From assembly GCA_039090855.1 (NCBI GenBank), contig CM077010.1, forward strand, positions 50,300,905 to 50,364,904: a DNA stretch of 64,000 nt, in the 5' to 3' direction. Source of the stretch: Macrothele yani (lineage: Eukaryota > Arthropoda > Arachnida > Araneae > Macrothelidae). The position numbers were made by a program, and so were the translations under genes. This document shows, piece by piece, positions 1-10,849 of this stretch; position 1 is the first letter of the stretch; the number at the start of each line of letters is the position of its first letter. The notes under the pieces were generated by a model. The model made no database searches and was not told the DNA's origin. It saw only the letters and a program-made list of their open reading frames with translations.

Positions 1-1218
1 ACCGGATACCCTTCAAAAGCAAATGAACGGCGGATCCACTGCGTTGTTAAGATGCACTGTACAGTTGCAAAAGCTATAAAAACAAGCCTGTAGCTGACCG
101 CGATCATATCACACTGTGAAGTGGAGGTAAAATGTCTCGGCGGGAGAGAGCTTAGCTTTGAGAAAGGAAAGATTGTTGGGTGTTATACTGTATTAGTGGG
201 TTGTCCAAAAGAGAAACCCAGAGGTGTTTATAGATACCCAAGTCAACTGTTTTGGATGTTCTGAATAAGCGAAAGTCACATGGCGTGCCTGAAGCATAAA
301 AACATATCGGCAGACCAAAGAAAATAAGCGACACAGGACGTCGAAGCCTCAGGAGAGTAGTTACAGCTAATCGACGGAGTACTGCACAAGACCTCAGTGT
401 ACAGAGGAATGAAGTTCTCTGCGTACCATTTGCAGAGAACTTCATTTCATGGGTTATCGTGATCGTGTGGCTGCTCGTAAACCTTTCATCTCCACTCGGA
501 ATGCTACTCGTCGTTCAGCATTGTGTAAAAAACATTTATCGTGGACCGTAGATCAATGGAAATGGATCCTATGGACTGATGACTCCAGATACAGGATCCA
601 TCAGTCTATGGCCGTGTGTGGGTATGGCGGCAGCCGAGGGAACGCTATTTACTACAGTGCGCTGTTCCTACGGTCATGTTTGGAGTTGCCAGTGTACTCG
701 TCTGGGGGTGTTTTACGTGGTATAGTCCTGGCGCTTTGGTGATCGTAGACACACCTGTTAACCAGCACGTCTACCTCGATATTCTGAACAATTATGCCCT
801 ACAACCTGTGTTGCAATGCTATGGAACCGAGCCGTGTTGGTACCAGCAGGATAATGCACCGAACCATAAAGCAAGGACTGTTACCGGTGGTTTGACGATA
901 ATTCCGTATCGTGTGTGGACTGGCAAGCATAGAGCCCTGATCTCAATCCCATGGATCACCTATGGGATGAGTAAGAGTGCCGCATAAGAAGTTTGGAACC
1001 AACGCCTACTGCTAAGCTACAGTTAGCGACAGCATTGTATACTGAATGGGAGCGCATACCTATCGTTGCGTTCCAAAACCTTGTCGAAAGCATGTCTCGA
1101 AGGGTCAGTGCATGCATTAACGCCAAAGGTGGACCTACCTGCACCGTACAAATATATATCAATAAATGCTATGTTGTGTTTCTCTTCCAGGTGTCCGGTG
1201 ACTTTTGTCAATATAGTG
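1..1218 (+). mobile_element. Tc1-like DNA transposon A, left end clipped
   Basis: The right end is visible: a terminal inverted repeat ends at 1218 (GTCAATATAGTG read forward) and is followed by TA at 1219-1220. The first bases of the window (ACCGGATACCC) resemble the reverse complement of part of that right repeat (ACCGGACACC), so the window probably opens inside the left inverted repeat. The element encloses a broken transposase reading frame. The TA flank and the layout fit the Tc1 group. The left target site is outside the window. Confidence 0.75.
132..1140 (+). pseudogene. Tc1-like transposase relic (element A)
   Basis: A cut-and-paste DDE transposase that would bind the terminal repeats and insert at TA. 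A plausible start is the ATG at 132. A stop follows within a few codons, and the helix-turn-helix half is badly eroded. Recognisable pieces are WTDDSRY around 575 (first catalytic Asp), VWVWRQPRERYLLQC near 616, YQQDNAPNH near 840 (second Asp) and a D-L-N-P-M-D-H-L-W-D-E segment at 935-970 in another frame. There the expected catalytic Glu reads as Asp. The C-terminal end is ESMSRRVSACINAKGG near 1090-1130. At least three frame changes are needed, so this is a fossil. Confidence 0.75.
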
Positions 1219-1687
1219 TACATAGGCTTTAGACTTTTGATGATAACGGATGGCTTTAGGACTTTCGAGGTTGGCATTCTGTTACGTTGCCATCTTTAAG
1301 TTTGATTTTAGGGCTTTTTATTTGTTTCATACTATGGTATTTCGAATTTTTTACCTTTTATATTTTAGATTTTGCATTTACGGAGTTTTGGGAGTATGTC
1401 TTCCACTGCCTTTATTGCTGTTTTCATATATTTTATTTTTGAAATGTATGTTCTGCTGGAGAGAGCATTAATTCCTTGCTTGGTTTTAATCTGGTGTTTG
1501 AGCGGGTGTACTTTGTATTGAATGAATTTCCTAATAGTATTGTGATTTGTTTGAATTTTTCTTTTTAGTGGTTAGAATCTGCATGGTGTTGGGTTTTTCT
1601 TTCGTGGTTTAGGCTTACGATATCTTGGTGTATGTATATATATTGTATATATTATATTTCATCATAGAGTATGATGAACTCATCATA

Positions 1688-3099
1688 CACTGACGTAAAA
1701 AAGCTCAACACCAAGAAGAGGTTGCGTTAGATAAACGACAGTTGGTAGGCGGTGAGAGTACATCTGTAAGATGACATCTATGCAAATTTCGCGCTCGGCG
1801 CATACGTGTAGCGCTAGCAGCGCCCCTCGGAACATGCAAAGCAGGTTTGCTCTAAACACGCGCTGTAACGTTCGTGAGCGTTAGTTATCGTTGAGATTCG
1901 ACGTAGGGTGTTGATGTTAGTCAAGAATGCCTTTAAGAAGACGAAGAACACGGAGTTTAAACGAGGTCGTGTAATAGGGCTACGAGAAGGTGGATTTTCT
2001 TTCCGCAATATTGCGGAACGACTTGGCAGGAATGTAGCCACTGTGCGTGATTGTTGACAGCGGTGGTCAAGGGAAGGTACTGCCTCAAGAAGACCGGGTT
2101 CCGGCCAGCCACGTGACACTACTGAGAGGGAAGACCGCCGTGTACGGCGTATGGCCGTGGCGCATCGTTCCGCGTCTGCGGCAGCAATTCGAGCTGCAGT
2201 TGCCACCACAGTGACACAACGAACTGTTACAAATCGGTTACTTGAAGGATAGCTGCGAGCCAGACGCCCTGTAGCGTGCATTCCACTTACTCCAAACCAC
2301 TGCCGTTTGCGACGTCAGTGGTGTCAAGCTAGAGCTCATTGGAGGACGGAGTAGAGATCTGTTCTGTTTTCTGATGAAAGCCGCTTCTGCCTGGGTGCCA
2401 GTGATGGCCGTGTGTTGGTTAGAAGGAGGCCAGGTGAGCGCCTGCAACCAACCTGTCTGCTGCCGAGACACACTGGACCTACACCTGGAGTTATGGTCTG
2501 GGGAGCAATTTCCTATGACAGCAGGAGCACTCTCGTGGTTATCCCACGCACCCTGACGGCACAGTTGTACGTCGGTCTGGTGTTTCAACCTGTTGTGCTG
2601 CCATTCATCAACAGCATTCCTGGGGGTGTTTTCCAACAGGATAACGCTCGCCCGCATACCGCTGTTGTAACCCAACATGCTCTACAGAGTGTAGACATGC
2701 TGCCGTGGCCTGCTAGATCATCAGACCTTTCACCAATCGAGCAGGTATTTGACATCATTGGACGACAACTCCAGCGTCACCCATCAACCAGCATTAACCG
2801 TCTCTGTATTGACCGACCAAGTGCAACAGGCATGGAACTCCATCCCACAAACTGACATCCAGCATCTGTACGACACAATGCATGAATGTTTGCGTGCTTG
2901 CATTCAACATTCTGGCGGTTACACCGGTTATTAATGTACCAGCATTTCACATTTAAAATGGCTCTTCTCGCGTTTACAATAAGCTGTGATCTTGAAACCT
3001 TAATCGATTAAATATGTTACCTATACAAATGTATTGCCGCCATTTCATTCCTCTACAACTATTTTTTCGTGGTGTTGGGATTTATTTCCCGTCAGTGTG
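1688..3099 (+). mobile_element. Tc1-like DNA transposon B, both ends present
   Basis: The left inverted repeat begins CACTGACG at 1688 after TA (1686-1687) and continues to about 1720 with an AACACCA core. The right repeat reads as its reverse complement at about 3063-3099 (the same CACTGACG, then CAACACCACGAA) and is followed by TA at 3100-3101. The length is 1.41 kb, normal for Tc1. A broken transposase lies between the repeats in the forward direction. AT-rich palindromic DNA flanks both sides. Confidence 0.85.
1927..2934 (+). pseudogene. Tc1-like transposase (element B), disrupted
   Basis: The transposase frame is clear despite stops. A paired-type helix-turn-helix sits at about 1955-2050 (RGRVIGLREGGFSFRNIAER, then LGRNVATV), followed by a stop where a Trp is expected. 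A GRPR-like linker (SGQPRD) is near 2110. The DDE domain at 2350-2760 includes VMVWGAISYDSR, FQQDNARPHTA and DLSPIEQVFD. I count 32 residues between the second Asp and the Glu. The end GGYTGY precedes the stop at 2932-2934. Several in-frame stops and at least one frameshift (near 2800) make it inactive. Confidence 0.8.
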
Positions 3100-3285
3100 T
3101 ATACATATATAGAAACAATGCAATTTTCTGTATTATGGGTTGATCTTTATTTCATGCAGGCCTTGGAGCATTAGAATTTCAAAGTTGTTTTTCGCTAGGT
3201 GCTTCTTGTGGTTTTTTAGCTATATATCATACATATATATGATTCATATTGATGTTATATTGAGGTCATCGTACTCTATAACATT

Positions 3286-3301
3286 AATATTGATCATAGA
3301 G

Positions 3302-3333
<32 letters not shown>

Positions 3334-3353
3334 CATACTCTATGATCAATATT
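3286..3353. repeat. Hairpin with (TA)n loop
   Basis: Perfect 19-bp arms (AATATTGATCATAGAGTAT at 3286-3304 and its reverse complement at 3335-3353) surround a run of about 13 TA units. It lies just outside transposon B. It may be a short palindromic repeat or a microsatellite grown at the centre of one. Confidence 0.8.
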
Positions 3354-3429
3354 ATTGTTGTATTGAGTTTATCATCTATGATAAACTCATAAACTCGAGT
3401 GTTGCTAAAGATTTTTACCTAATTTAAGT

Positions 3430-4439
3430 AGACCAGAGCTCAAGAAATCAGTAGATCAGGTTATATTTACTTGAAGTATGCACCACTCGACCAAGGAATA
3501 CTTATATCTACTGGTACTTCAAGTAATGCCAGTACTCTTCAGACTACTATTAAAACCCGGAATGGAAATGCAAACCAATACAAATCGAAGTCACCTTTTC
3601 ACAGAATAATTATTGATGATCAACTTTATAAAATGATGTTCACCATTGAAACTAATTTTGGTGTAAATAATGATGCATTGGCCATTTAATGTAGTTACAG
3701 TTGCATCGATTCGACTTGCTGTCTTCCTAGAAGCAAATATTTATATCCTTCCACTTCTTACTAAACGATACCAAGATATTCCCAAAGGTTGTTTTTGTTT
3801 ATACCGGTTCTAAGGCGTTTTGTCGTCGATTGGATCACTAGATGGTGAATACTAAAAGGATTAAGTGATTCTTAGACGGCATGTCCCTGAGTGTGTTAGA
3901 TAAAATACATAGGTACTGACTGGCGTACTCTCTTTGACAACTCCAATCCTACGTAGGAAACTTTCCTGAACATCTGGCGAACAGTAAACAAGAAGATTCT
4001 TACACACCGTGGAGTCTAGGCGGAAGTCAGAACTGACTGATTAACGCGTACCTTTCTGCACTTCACTTCCACCTGTCTTTCGTATCGGACATCTTTGACC
4101 AAATCTTCTAACTTTCTAATTTTAAGGGCTGTTTAAAGTCTAGGTCCAGCAATCCCTTCCCAAATACCTCTTTAACAGTATTCATTCATCGTTCATTTTT
4201 AATCAACTTTCACAAAAATATCCTTCCACTGAAATAACTAAAGCGGTTTTTAACTTCTCTAAGGGATTCCATACAAGAAACCATTATTAGCAGTTTGAAA
4301 AATTACATAACAATGGAATCAGATGTGCTCCATACAAATAATTTTGCAGTTTTAAACCACAAAATACGTAGGAGTTTTGCCCATTGCGCATGCGCTGCGC
4401 GTAGGATGATGCAATCGCTCCAATCATTGCTCTGGTTGT
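3430..4439. other. Non-coding stretch, nothing recognised
   Basis: AT-rich DNA. The longest frame here (3471-3689) is short and has no motif I recognise. I see no inverted-repeat ends or tandem units. Confidence 0.5.
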
Positions 4440-4508
4440 GAGTCAGACTTCAGTATACAAAGTTGAGTCTACGTTTGCTGGTTAATTTGTTCCTGTTCCG
4501 AAAAATTC

Positions 4509-5527
4509 TGCCTGGAAATAGAGGAAGAAGGTGAGTCAGGTCAGATCTCACGTAGCGACCAGAGATCTTACATTAAAATTAAAACTTTGCGAGAAAAATC
4601 CTCTACCGAAATTCATAAAGCTTTGTGTGAAGTTTGTGGTGTTAGTGTAGTGGATGGTAGCACAGTGTAACGGTGGACTTCTCATTTCCGTCAAGGTCTG
4701 GGAAAGCATCGAGGACGACCCAAGAAGCGGCCGGCCATCAGATGCAACGGACGACATTTCTGTGGTTATCATCAACAGCAGTTTGGAAAAGATTGACGGA
4801 AGACATGCGAAGAGATTGCATATGAAGCAAACATGTCTAACGTTTCGGATTTCAGAATCCTAACTGGAAAATTACACAAGAGAAAAGTGGCTGCCAAATG
4901 GGTTCCGCATAATCTCAGTGCAGAGCAGCAAGCAGTTCGCTTAGGGATTACAGAAGAATTGCTTCAGCGGGACGAGACATAAGGCAAGCAGTTTTTGGAC
5001 AGAATTGTTGCTATAGACGAAACCTAGGTACGCGATTCTGAACCAGAACTGAAATCTCAGTCCGGTTAGTGGAAACATCTAGAATCACCTCGCCCAAAAA
5101 CATTCTCCCGCCAACAATCGAAGGGTAAGCTGATGATGATTATGTCCTATGATAAAGTTGGAGTGATAGCAACAGACAGATTGCCAAGGAAACCACTGTA
5201 ACAGCGGAATACTGCAGAAGGTTTCTGCAAAATGTTTTGTAAGAGACATTCTGGAAAAGTATGAATAGGAATTATCTTCCCCATGCGTCATACAGCCCTG
5301 ACATTAACCCAACAGACTAAGAGTTGTTCCCAAAACTGAAGAAGCTACTCCGCGAGAAACGACTCAGTAGGATTCAGGGTGTTTCTAATGAGGTGACCCG
5401 AGTAATCCGACACCTCAAAAATGGGGGTGTTCTGACTGGAATACAAGACTTGCCCAAACGTTGGATCGCTGTCATAAAGAAACATGGAGATTACTTCAAA
5501 GGCCTGCACAGGTATCTTGTGAAATAA
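4509..5527 (+). pseudogene. Mariner-like transposase relic (element C)
   Basis: The linker after the helix-turn-helix is diagnostic: ESIEDDPRSGRPSDATDD near 4705-4755 matches the usual mariner pattern of a Glu/Asp-rich segment followed by SGRPS. Later pieces include ENYTREKW near 4868, a region equivalent to the second catalytic Asp near 5150-5200, and a YSPD-like segment (HASYSPDINPTD in the shifted frame) near 5285. The C-terminal end at 5324-5527 (KNGGVLTGIQDLPKRW, then FKGLHRYLVK) fits the family. Stops are frequent and the frame changes repeatedly. I could not find a matching pair of terminal repeats; the element probably spans about 4440-5580. Confidence 0.7.
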
Positions 5528-5580
5528 ATTCGTTTTTTAAGAGATAACCCACAGTGTGTAAAACTTTTGAAATGACCCTT

Positions 5581-7300
5581 GCAATTTGAGTAAAAGCATC
5601 TATCAAATTATAAAAAAACAAATCACCTAAAGCCTAAAAATTTGGCATAGCAGTAGACATTTCAGGAGGTGACCTTATAACAGAGAAAATCACCTATACT
5701 TCATAATGAACTCAGAACATTCTTTTGGAACCGAACCAGTGGAACTACCTTCGGTAGTTGCCGCCTTCAAACCCTCTCCATACTCTAAAATGAACTCAAA
5801 ACTGTGTTTTCAGTTAGCTCGAACCAATGGAACTGCCTGCGTGAGCGCCCTGAACCAAATTTCGGATACACTGGTAACGTACATTCGCGCCGCCGATTGA
5901 AGGCTGCACTTTCCGTTCGGACGCTTCCGGAGTTCGATTGATTCCGCGACCGCGACCGATCGGGGTTTCAACGTGGTTCTCCGCAAATTTCACATCGCAG
6001 TTGCTCTTACTTTCGCCGCTGCCTACATGAAGGGATCACGTGACAGTTATCATTTACAACAAGCTATTAAACAAATGAGGAGTAGTTAAGTAACTAGAGT
6101 TTAATTTATTTCAAAATATTGCTGTAATTATATGCATAGAATGTATGAACTTGAACGCATTTAAAAATGAAATATATTGAGCGTTTCAAAAGTTTGAGTT
6201 CATTTTTAATAGGTGCCAACATAGCAAGTAATTCATCTCGCAAATGAGAAACGAAATTGTTTTTCAATAACGATTAACTGAAAGTTGCTTTTAAATGATT
6301 CAGTCTATGTTACGTACGTAATAATCAAGCCGCTTATGTTTTGTCATGCTGTCTGGCTTTTAAGTCCATTTACTGTAAGACACGAGGACTTCGTTTCCAT
6401 GGTATATGTCATAGCGTAACTCCAAGCTGTTTCTCATGCTTTCTGCTTTGGACAGAGAGATTTAAAGAGAAGATAAATGACGCAAATAGTGCAGCAAAAC
6501 GCATTGCGTATGAACGTGAATAAACTTTACCCAAGGGTTTATGAAAAGTAAGGTAACAAATTTTAGTTCTACACAATGCTTAGCGAGAGGAAGTTATTAT
6601 ACACAGAAAGAAAGAGGTGAACCCGAATCACATCTCCACATCATTTCCAAATTTATTGAGACATTAGCTTAAAGGTCTTCACTGGCAATTTTGTTTTCAT
6701 CATATAAATGAAATCTACCAGTAACAAGTGTTACTGGAAGTTTTCATTAATGCTAAACCTATCAGTTGGAAGATTTAGCCTTAATGAAAGCTTCTCCAGT
6801 TGGTAGGTTTAGCAATTTGCTTCTGTTATTGGAAGGTTTAGCATTTTGCTTCTGTTGGAAGGTTTCGCATTTGCTTACTTCCAGTTCAAGGTGTTCCCGA
6901 CCCGATTTTGACCCGGTTTTATTCCCGTTTTATTTTTGAAAAGAGAAAAATATATTATAAAAAAAAATGCTCGTTGTGGAATTCTGTAGTTGATACTGGT
7001 GCCCCCGGAGTGATTAATGATTTGCCATGCAAAAATATTGCCGCCATTTTCTTAAAGCAACGAAGATTTCCACAAATCGATGTCAGACACACCGACACCA
7101 TATCGTAAAAAGATACTTCCTTTGCGTTCTTTTACAGTGCGATTGTACAGGTCAAGGTACAGGCAATCACGATTTGCCTGCTTCTCAGCTGATTCACTCT
7201 CTCCGTGCGAAATTCACTGTATGACTAAGAGCTGCTTTTCACATCGCATTTTTTACATTGAGCATTCAGAGGTTTTCGATTGATTTGCTAACATCCCGTT
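5581..7300. other. Non-coding stretch with minor repeats
   Basis: No convincing gene. Small frames at 5706-5900, 6341-6523 and 6908-7283 show no recognised domain. An imperfect short repeat lies at 6750-6880 and is listed separately. Confidence 0.5.
6750..6880. repeat. Imperfect short tandem repeat
   Basis: The motif TTGGAAGGTTTAGCATTTTGC recurs about four times with variations (TTGGAAGATTTAGCC, TTGGTAGGTTTAGCAATTTGC, TTGGAAGGTTTAGCATTTTGC, TTGGAAGGTTTCGCATTTGC), spaced by about 25-45 bp. No coding meaning is seen. Confidence 0.6.
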
Positions 7301-7342
7301 CCCATGACATGTCATGTCGAAATTAACTCCTTATTTGTTAAT

Positions 7343-7660
7343 ATGGATGGATTTTCAATTAAGGAGGTTGAGAAAGGCGCCGAGGCCAATAAATACGTGC
7401 TAGTTAAAAACCTCAAGGGGAAGAGTGAATGCTGGAAATTGTTTCGTCTCATTAAGGAACCGGTGAATAATTCTGTGTTGTTTTGTCTAGCTTGTTGTTC
7501 AAAATGTGGAAAGTGTAAAATTACAAAGAAAGATGTCGACGGTGTAATGAGAAATTATGGAACCAAAAATCTAACGCACCATATGAAAATATGCGCACTT
7601 CCATCAAAGCGTGGAAAGAGTGAACAATCTAAATACATAAAAAAAAATACATCCGTTTAA
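7343..7660 (+). pseudogene. BED-type zinc finger protein fragment (hAT-like)
   Basis: An open frame of about 105 codons from the ATG at 7343 (an upstream in-frame ATG exists at 7304). It contains SECWKLFRLIKE, then CLACC, then NYGTKNLTHHMKIC. That order (aromatic residue, C-x2-C, then GT-x-NL followed by H-x4-C) is typical of BED zinc fingers found at the N-terminus of hAT transposases. The C-terminal tail is lysine-rich and the frame stops before any hAT catalytic core. I see no hAT core or 8-bp target duplication downstream. It is most likely an orphan 5' piece of a hAT transposase; a small host BED-domain exon cannot be excluded. Confidence 0.55.
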
Positions 7661-7841
7661 TCATAAATACTGATTCCCATTTGTAATATACTACATGGTC
7701 ACGGTCATTGACAGCCATTACTTCTCGATTACGCAAAATAGTGGCACGAAAATGGCACTAAAATTTAGCAAGTAACCAAATTTTATTATTATATCAAGCA
7801 GTTATTGGGATGAATATACATATTACGTTTGTATATATATA

Positions 7842-9060
7842 CACTATCTACCAACAAGTAATTGCACACCTGTGATAGCAAAGGAAAACGAAGTTTATTC
7901 ACCTTCAATGGTTGGTGGAGCCTCCACGAACGGCGATTATAGCTGTGACCCTCCGGGGCATACTCTCAAACAGGCGTTGTACGACAGCTAGCGATATTTT
8001 CTTTCACTCGGCTTGGAGAAGACAGGTCAGTTCCTTCACCGTTTTCGGACGGTGGGAGCGCCCCTTATGTCGACGCTCCAACTCGTCCCAGAGGTGCTCG
8101 ATAGGGTTAAGGTCCGGGCTCTGCGCAGGCCAGTCCATTCGATTAACCCCATTGTCACCATACCAAGCCATGGTGGACCTCGCAACATGATAGATGGCAT
8201 TGTCATCCTGAAAGTAACATGGGTCCACCCCGTAAAACTGCCACAACGTAGGAAGCGTGTGGTCATCCAAAATGGTGCAGTAGGTCTCGGCGTTGAGTCT
8301 ACCAGGAATTGCGACCAAGGGTCCCGTACCATACCAGGAGAAACACCCCCATAGCATTATTCCACCGCTGCCGAACTTCACAGTTGGCACAATACATTCC
8401 GGCAGGAGGCGTTCTCCAGACAGACGCCAAACCCAGACCCTGCCATCCGAACGGTAGAGGGTGAACTTTGATTCGTCGCTCCAGAGAACCTGTTTCCACT
8501 GTTCAACGGCCCACTGTCGACGTTTTTTGCACCACGTTAGCCGAGCAGCGCTATTGGACTTGGTGATCAAAGGCTTGTGGGCGGCAGCACGTCCATGATA
8601 AGAGAGCAGATGGGCTTCCTTGCGGATGGTATTCATCGAAAGAACACTCCCATATGCCTGTTGAAACTCCTTGCGGATGTGGCGCATCGATTTGGTGCGG
8701 TTCTTCCAAATTTCTCTGGCCAGCACCCGTCGGTCTCTAACTCCCAGTTTTGTGGGTCTGCCGGGTCGGGGCACATTCCGACAGTCACCTCTCATCTTCC
8801 CCTTGCCAATCACGTAGGCCACTGTCGATTTTGGGTACTTCAACTAGCTGGATATGTCACGTATGGATCGGCCATTTATGTGATACCCGATGATTACATC
8901 TTTCTCGAAATCAGAGAGCTCCGAACTGCGAGGCATCTTGCATGCGACTGGTTGCGTTGTTGTTTTCCACACGATATTTAACGGCGGCGGCCGTAACGTG
9001 TATCAGGACCGCAGATATCGTCGATTGCAGGGTTGTCCAATTACATGCTGGTAGATAGTG
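7842..9060 (-). mobile_element. Tc1-like DD34E transposon, complete with ends
   Basis: The inverted repeats are nearly perfect: CACTATCTACCAACAAGTAA at 7842 and its near reverse complement ending at 9060. TA flanks both sides (7840-7841, 9061-9062). The length is 1219 bp. The transposase is read on the reverse strand across almost the whole interior. The sequence is better preserved than most transposons in this window, suggesting a fairly young copy. Confidence 0.93.
7905..8936 (-). pseudogene. Tc1-like DD34E transposase with two in-frame stops
   Basis: The reading frame from the ATG at 8936 (MPRSSELSDFEKDVIIG) to TGA at 7905-7907 (IIAVRGGSTNH) spans 343 codons, the normal Tc1 length. It is collinear and broken only by two in-frame stops: TAG at 8844-8846 (codon 31, inside the helix-turn-helix) and a TGA near 8004, probably once Trp (AEW-KKIS). 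Domains in order: helix-turn-helix with GRPTK linker, WSDESKF (first Asp), [20 protein letters not shown] (second Asp) and [11 protein letters not shown] (Glu). I count 34 residues between the second Asp and the Glu. All three catalytic residues remain, so inactivation may be recent. Confidence 0.92.
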
Positions 9061-9061
9061 T

Positions 9062-9662
9062 ATATATAAATTCAGTTTCGAATTTATAGTTTAAAGCAGA
9101 TTTGTCTGGGTCAGTTACTGGTCTGGGTCCGACATGTTTGACCCGTTTCCAACTGCGGTAGAAACAGCGCTGGGCTAAGTGAGTGGCTTCGAAATGGGAC
9201 TACTTTGAAGGTCATTAAGTTCTAAATCTGTAAGTCTTGTACTTTTTTTTACTGAATCCAGTGTGGGCATTTTCTGATCACACCTTGTATACGTGAAAAG
9301 CCAGTTTACTTAGAACACTATCTTTACGTGATGCTTGACTAACTAACGTAGCTGTTTCGTTTAAACTTAAACCCTGGATAACTTAACGTTTACGGTTCTT
9401 TACTGAGTACAGAAATCTCACTTCAAAAACACGTCAAGACATGTACTAACCTTTTATTCAGGTTAGGAAAAACGGTGGTTACTTCAACAATAATGAATCA
9501 CATATTTCCAATACACGCGCTTCAGCTCAAATAACACCAGTTTCTAATAATACAGATATAACATCGAATATCGCGCAATAAATATCTTTCCAAACCAATT
9601 ACAACCTTTATCCGAATATTCTAACAAGAACGCGATTTCAACAAACGTGAGTTAGCCAGTAC
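9062..9662. other. Non-coding stretch, nothing recognised
   Basis: AT-rich sequence between the DD34E transposon and the first TRIM. No frame of interest and no clear repeat was seen. Confidence 0.5.
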
Positions 9663-9696
9663 ATCTTATAACGAAATGAATTTCTCCGTCATTTTT

Positions 9697-9768
9697 ATCC
9701 GCGCCGGGGTTCGAACCCGGGTCCACTCATTCCGGAATAAGTTGCTCTACCAATTAAGCTACGCGGAC
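9697..9768 (-). other. tRNA-like sequence in TRIM-1 3' LTR
   Basis: A 72-nt segment folds partly like a tRNA. The 7-bp acceptor stem (GTCCGCG with CGCGGAT, one G-U) is intact. The D arm is GCTT-GAGC, and the A box region reads TAGCTTAATTGG. The B box GGTTCGAACCC sits in a full T arm. The anticodon loop reads TTCCGGA (CCG, Arg-like), but its stem pairs only if shifted by one base, so a functional tRNA is doubtful. No T-run follows as a terminator. Confidence 0.75.
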
Positions 9769-10008
9769 ATGTATTCTGATTCCTATCTGCCTTTATGTCG
9801 TGTGCGTCCTTCTGGCAGGTACGTCACATCTCCTGGTACGTTACATCATCTCCCCCTTATTTTTCTTTTTTTTCTTTCGAAGTGCTGCTCATATTTTTCC
9901 TATCTCGCGGTGTGGAAATAACATCACACCAATGCGAGATTTTGAACTGTCGGGTCATCCGGATAGTTCGGGCGCCATTATAACGAAATGAATTTCTCCG
10001 TCATTTTT

Positions 10009-10080
10009 ATCCGCGCCGGGGTTCGAACCCGGGTCCACTCATTCCGGAATAAGTTGCTCTACCAATTAAGCTACGCGGAC
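10009..10080 (-). other. tRNA-like sequence in TRIM-1 5' LTR
   Basis: The same tRNA-like segment as at 9697-9768, in the second repeat. In element orientation this copy lies in the 5' LTR, so an RNA polymerase III start here would transcribe through the primer-binding site and the interior; the absence of a T4 run in the element would allow that. This is inference from the boxes. Confidence 0.75.
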
Positions 10081-10161
10081 ATGTATTCTGATTCCTATCT
10101 GCCTTTATGTCGTGTGCGTCCTTCTGGCAGGTACGTCACATCTCCTGGTACGTTACAATCT

Positions 10162-10847
10162 AACCAAACACAAGAACATACACCGTAAATCACCTTCTTA
10201 TCTCTGTTTTTCTAATACGTCACTCAACATCCGACGTCATTGTAGTTGCCACTAAACATTCAGTCGAAAGAGAAAAAGTAGCGTAAAGTTAGAAACTGTT
10301 AAGAAGAGAACCAACACAAATTTACACAGATAAAGGAACTAAAAAGGAAAGCTATATTAAAGTATACGTTACGTGATTATTCAGCTTCGCGAAACCAGAT
10401 GACAGAGCTTCTGCTGCGATTCGTTGCTTCAACAGCGATGAGGAAATTCGATGTATTTGTTTAATGTTAGAGGACCGAGGCAACTTGGATTATACTTAAG
10501 AGTGGAAGAGGAAGTTGTTGTATTAGAAAATGCGTAGTAACCATTGGTTAAAACGAACGGATTCTTATTATGTAGAAAGAAGTCATTCACATCAGGTGCG
10601 TTTTTAAACTGATCAAAGTATTTTTTTGTAGAAATATCTACAATGAATAAAATCAAGCACATTGATGAATGTTACGAAGAATATGATTCATCTAAAGTTC
10701 AATTTTTTGAAGAAGAAAAAGTACAATGAAACTCACGTTCAAGACTCCAAGTTGAGGACATTTTGTTAGGCTGCAAACACCCAGAAGACTATTTACAACG
10801 ACATCATAGCGAGCGAAAACCCTTAAGAACTACGAGAACAGCACTAA
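10162..10847. other. Non-coding stretch, nothing recognised
   Basis: Sequence between TRIM-1 and the next mariner. A small reverse frame at 10429-10662 has no recognised domain. No repeat structure was seen. Confidence 0.5.
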
Positions 10848-10849
10848 TA

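Larger units (their letters stand above)
9667..10157 (-). mobile_element. TRIM-1: miniature LTR element with tRNA-like LTRs
   Basis: Two direct repeats of 179 bp (9667-9845 and 9979-10157), identical by eye, flank a 133-bp interior. The target duplication is ATCT (9663-9666 and 10158-10161). Read on the reverse strand, each repeat begins TGTAACG and ends CGTTATA. The 5' LTR is followed after one base by TGGCGCCCGAAC (primer-binding site, 9966-9977), and the 3' LTR is preceded by a purine tract ending AGGGGGAGATGA (9846-9862). There is no coding capacity. This is the structure of a terminal-repeat retrotransposon in miniature. Identical LTRs imply a recent insertion. Confidence 0.92.

Noticed and set aside
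9697..9768. A standard functional tRNA gene
   Set aside because: It lies inside LTRs that are duplicated elsewhere, and its anticodon stem does not pair in the normal register.
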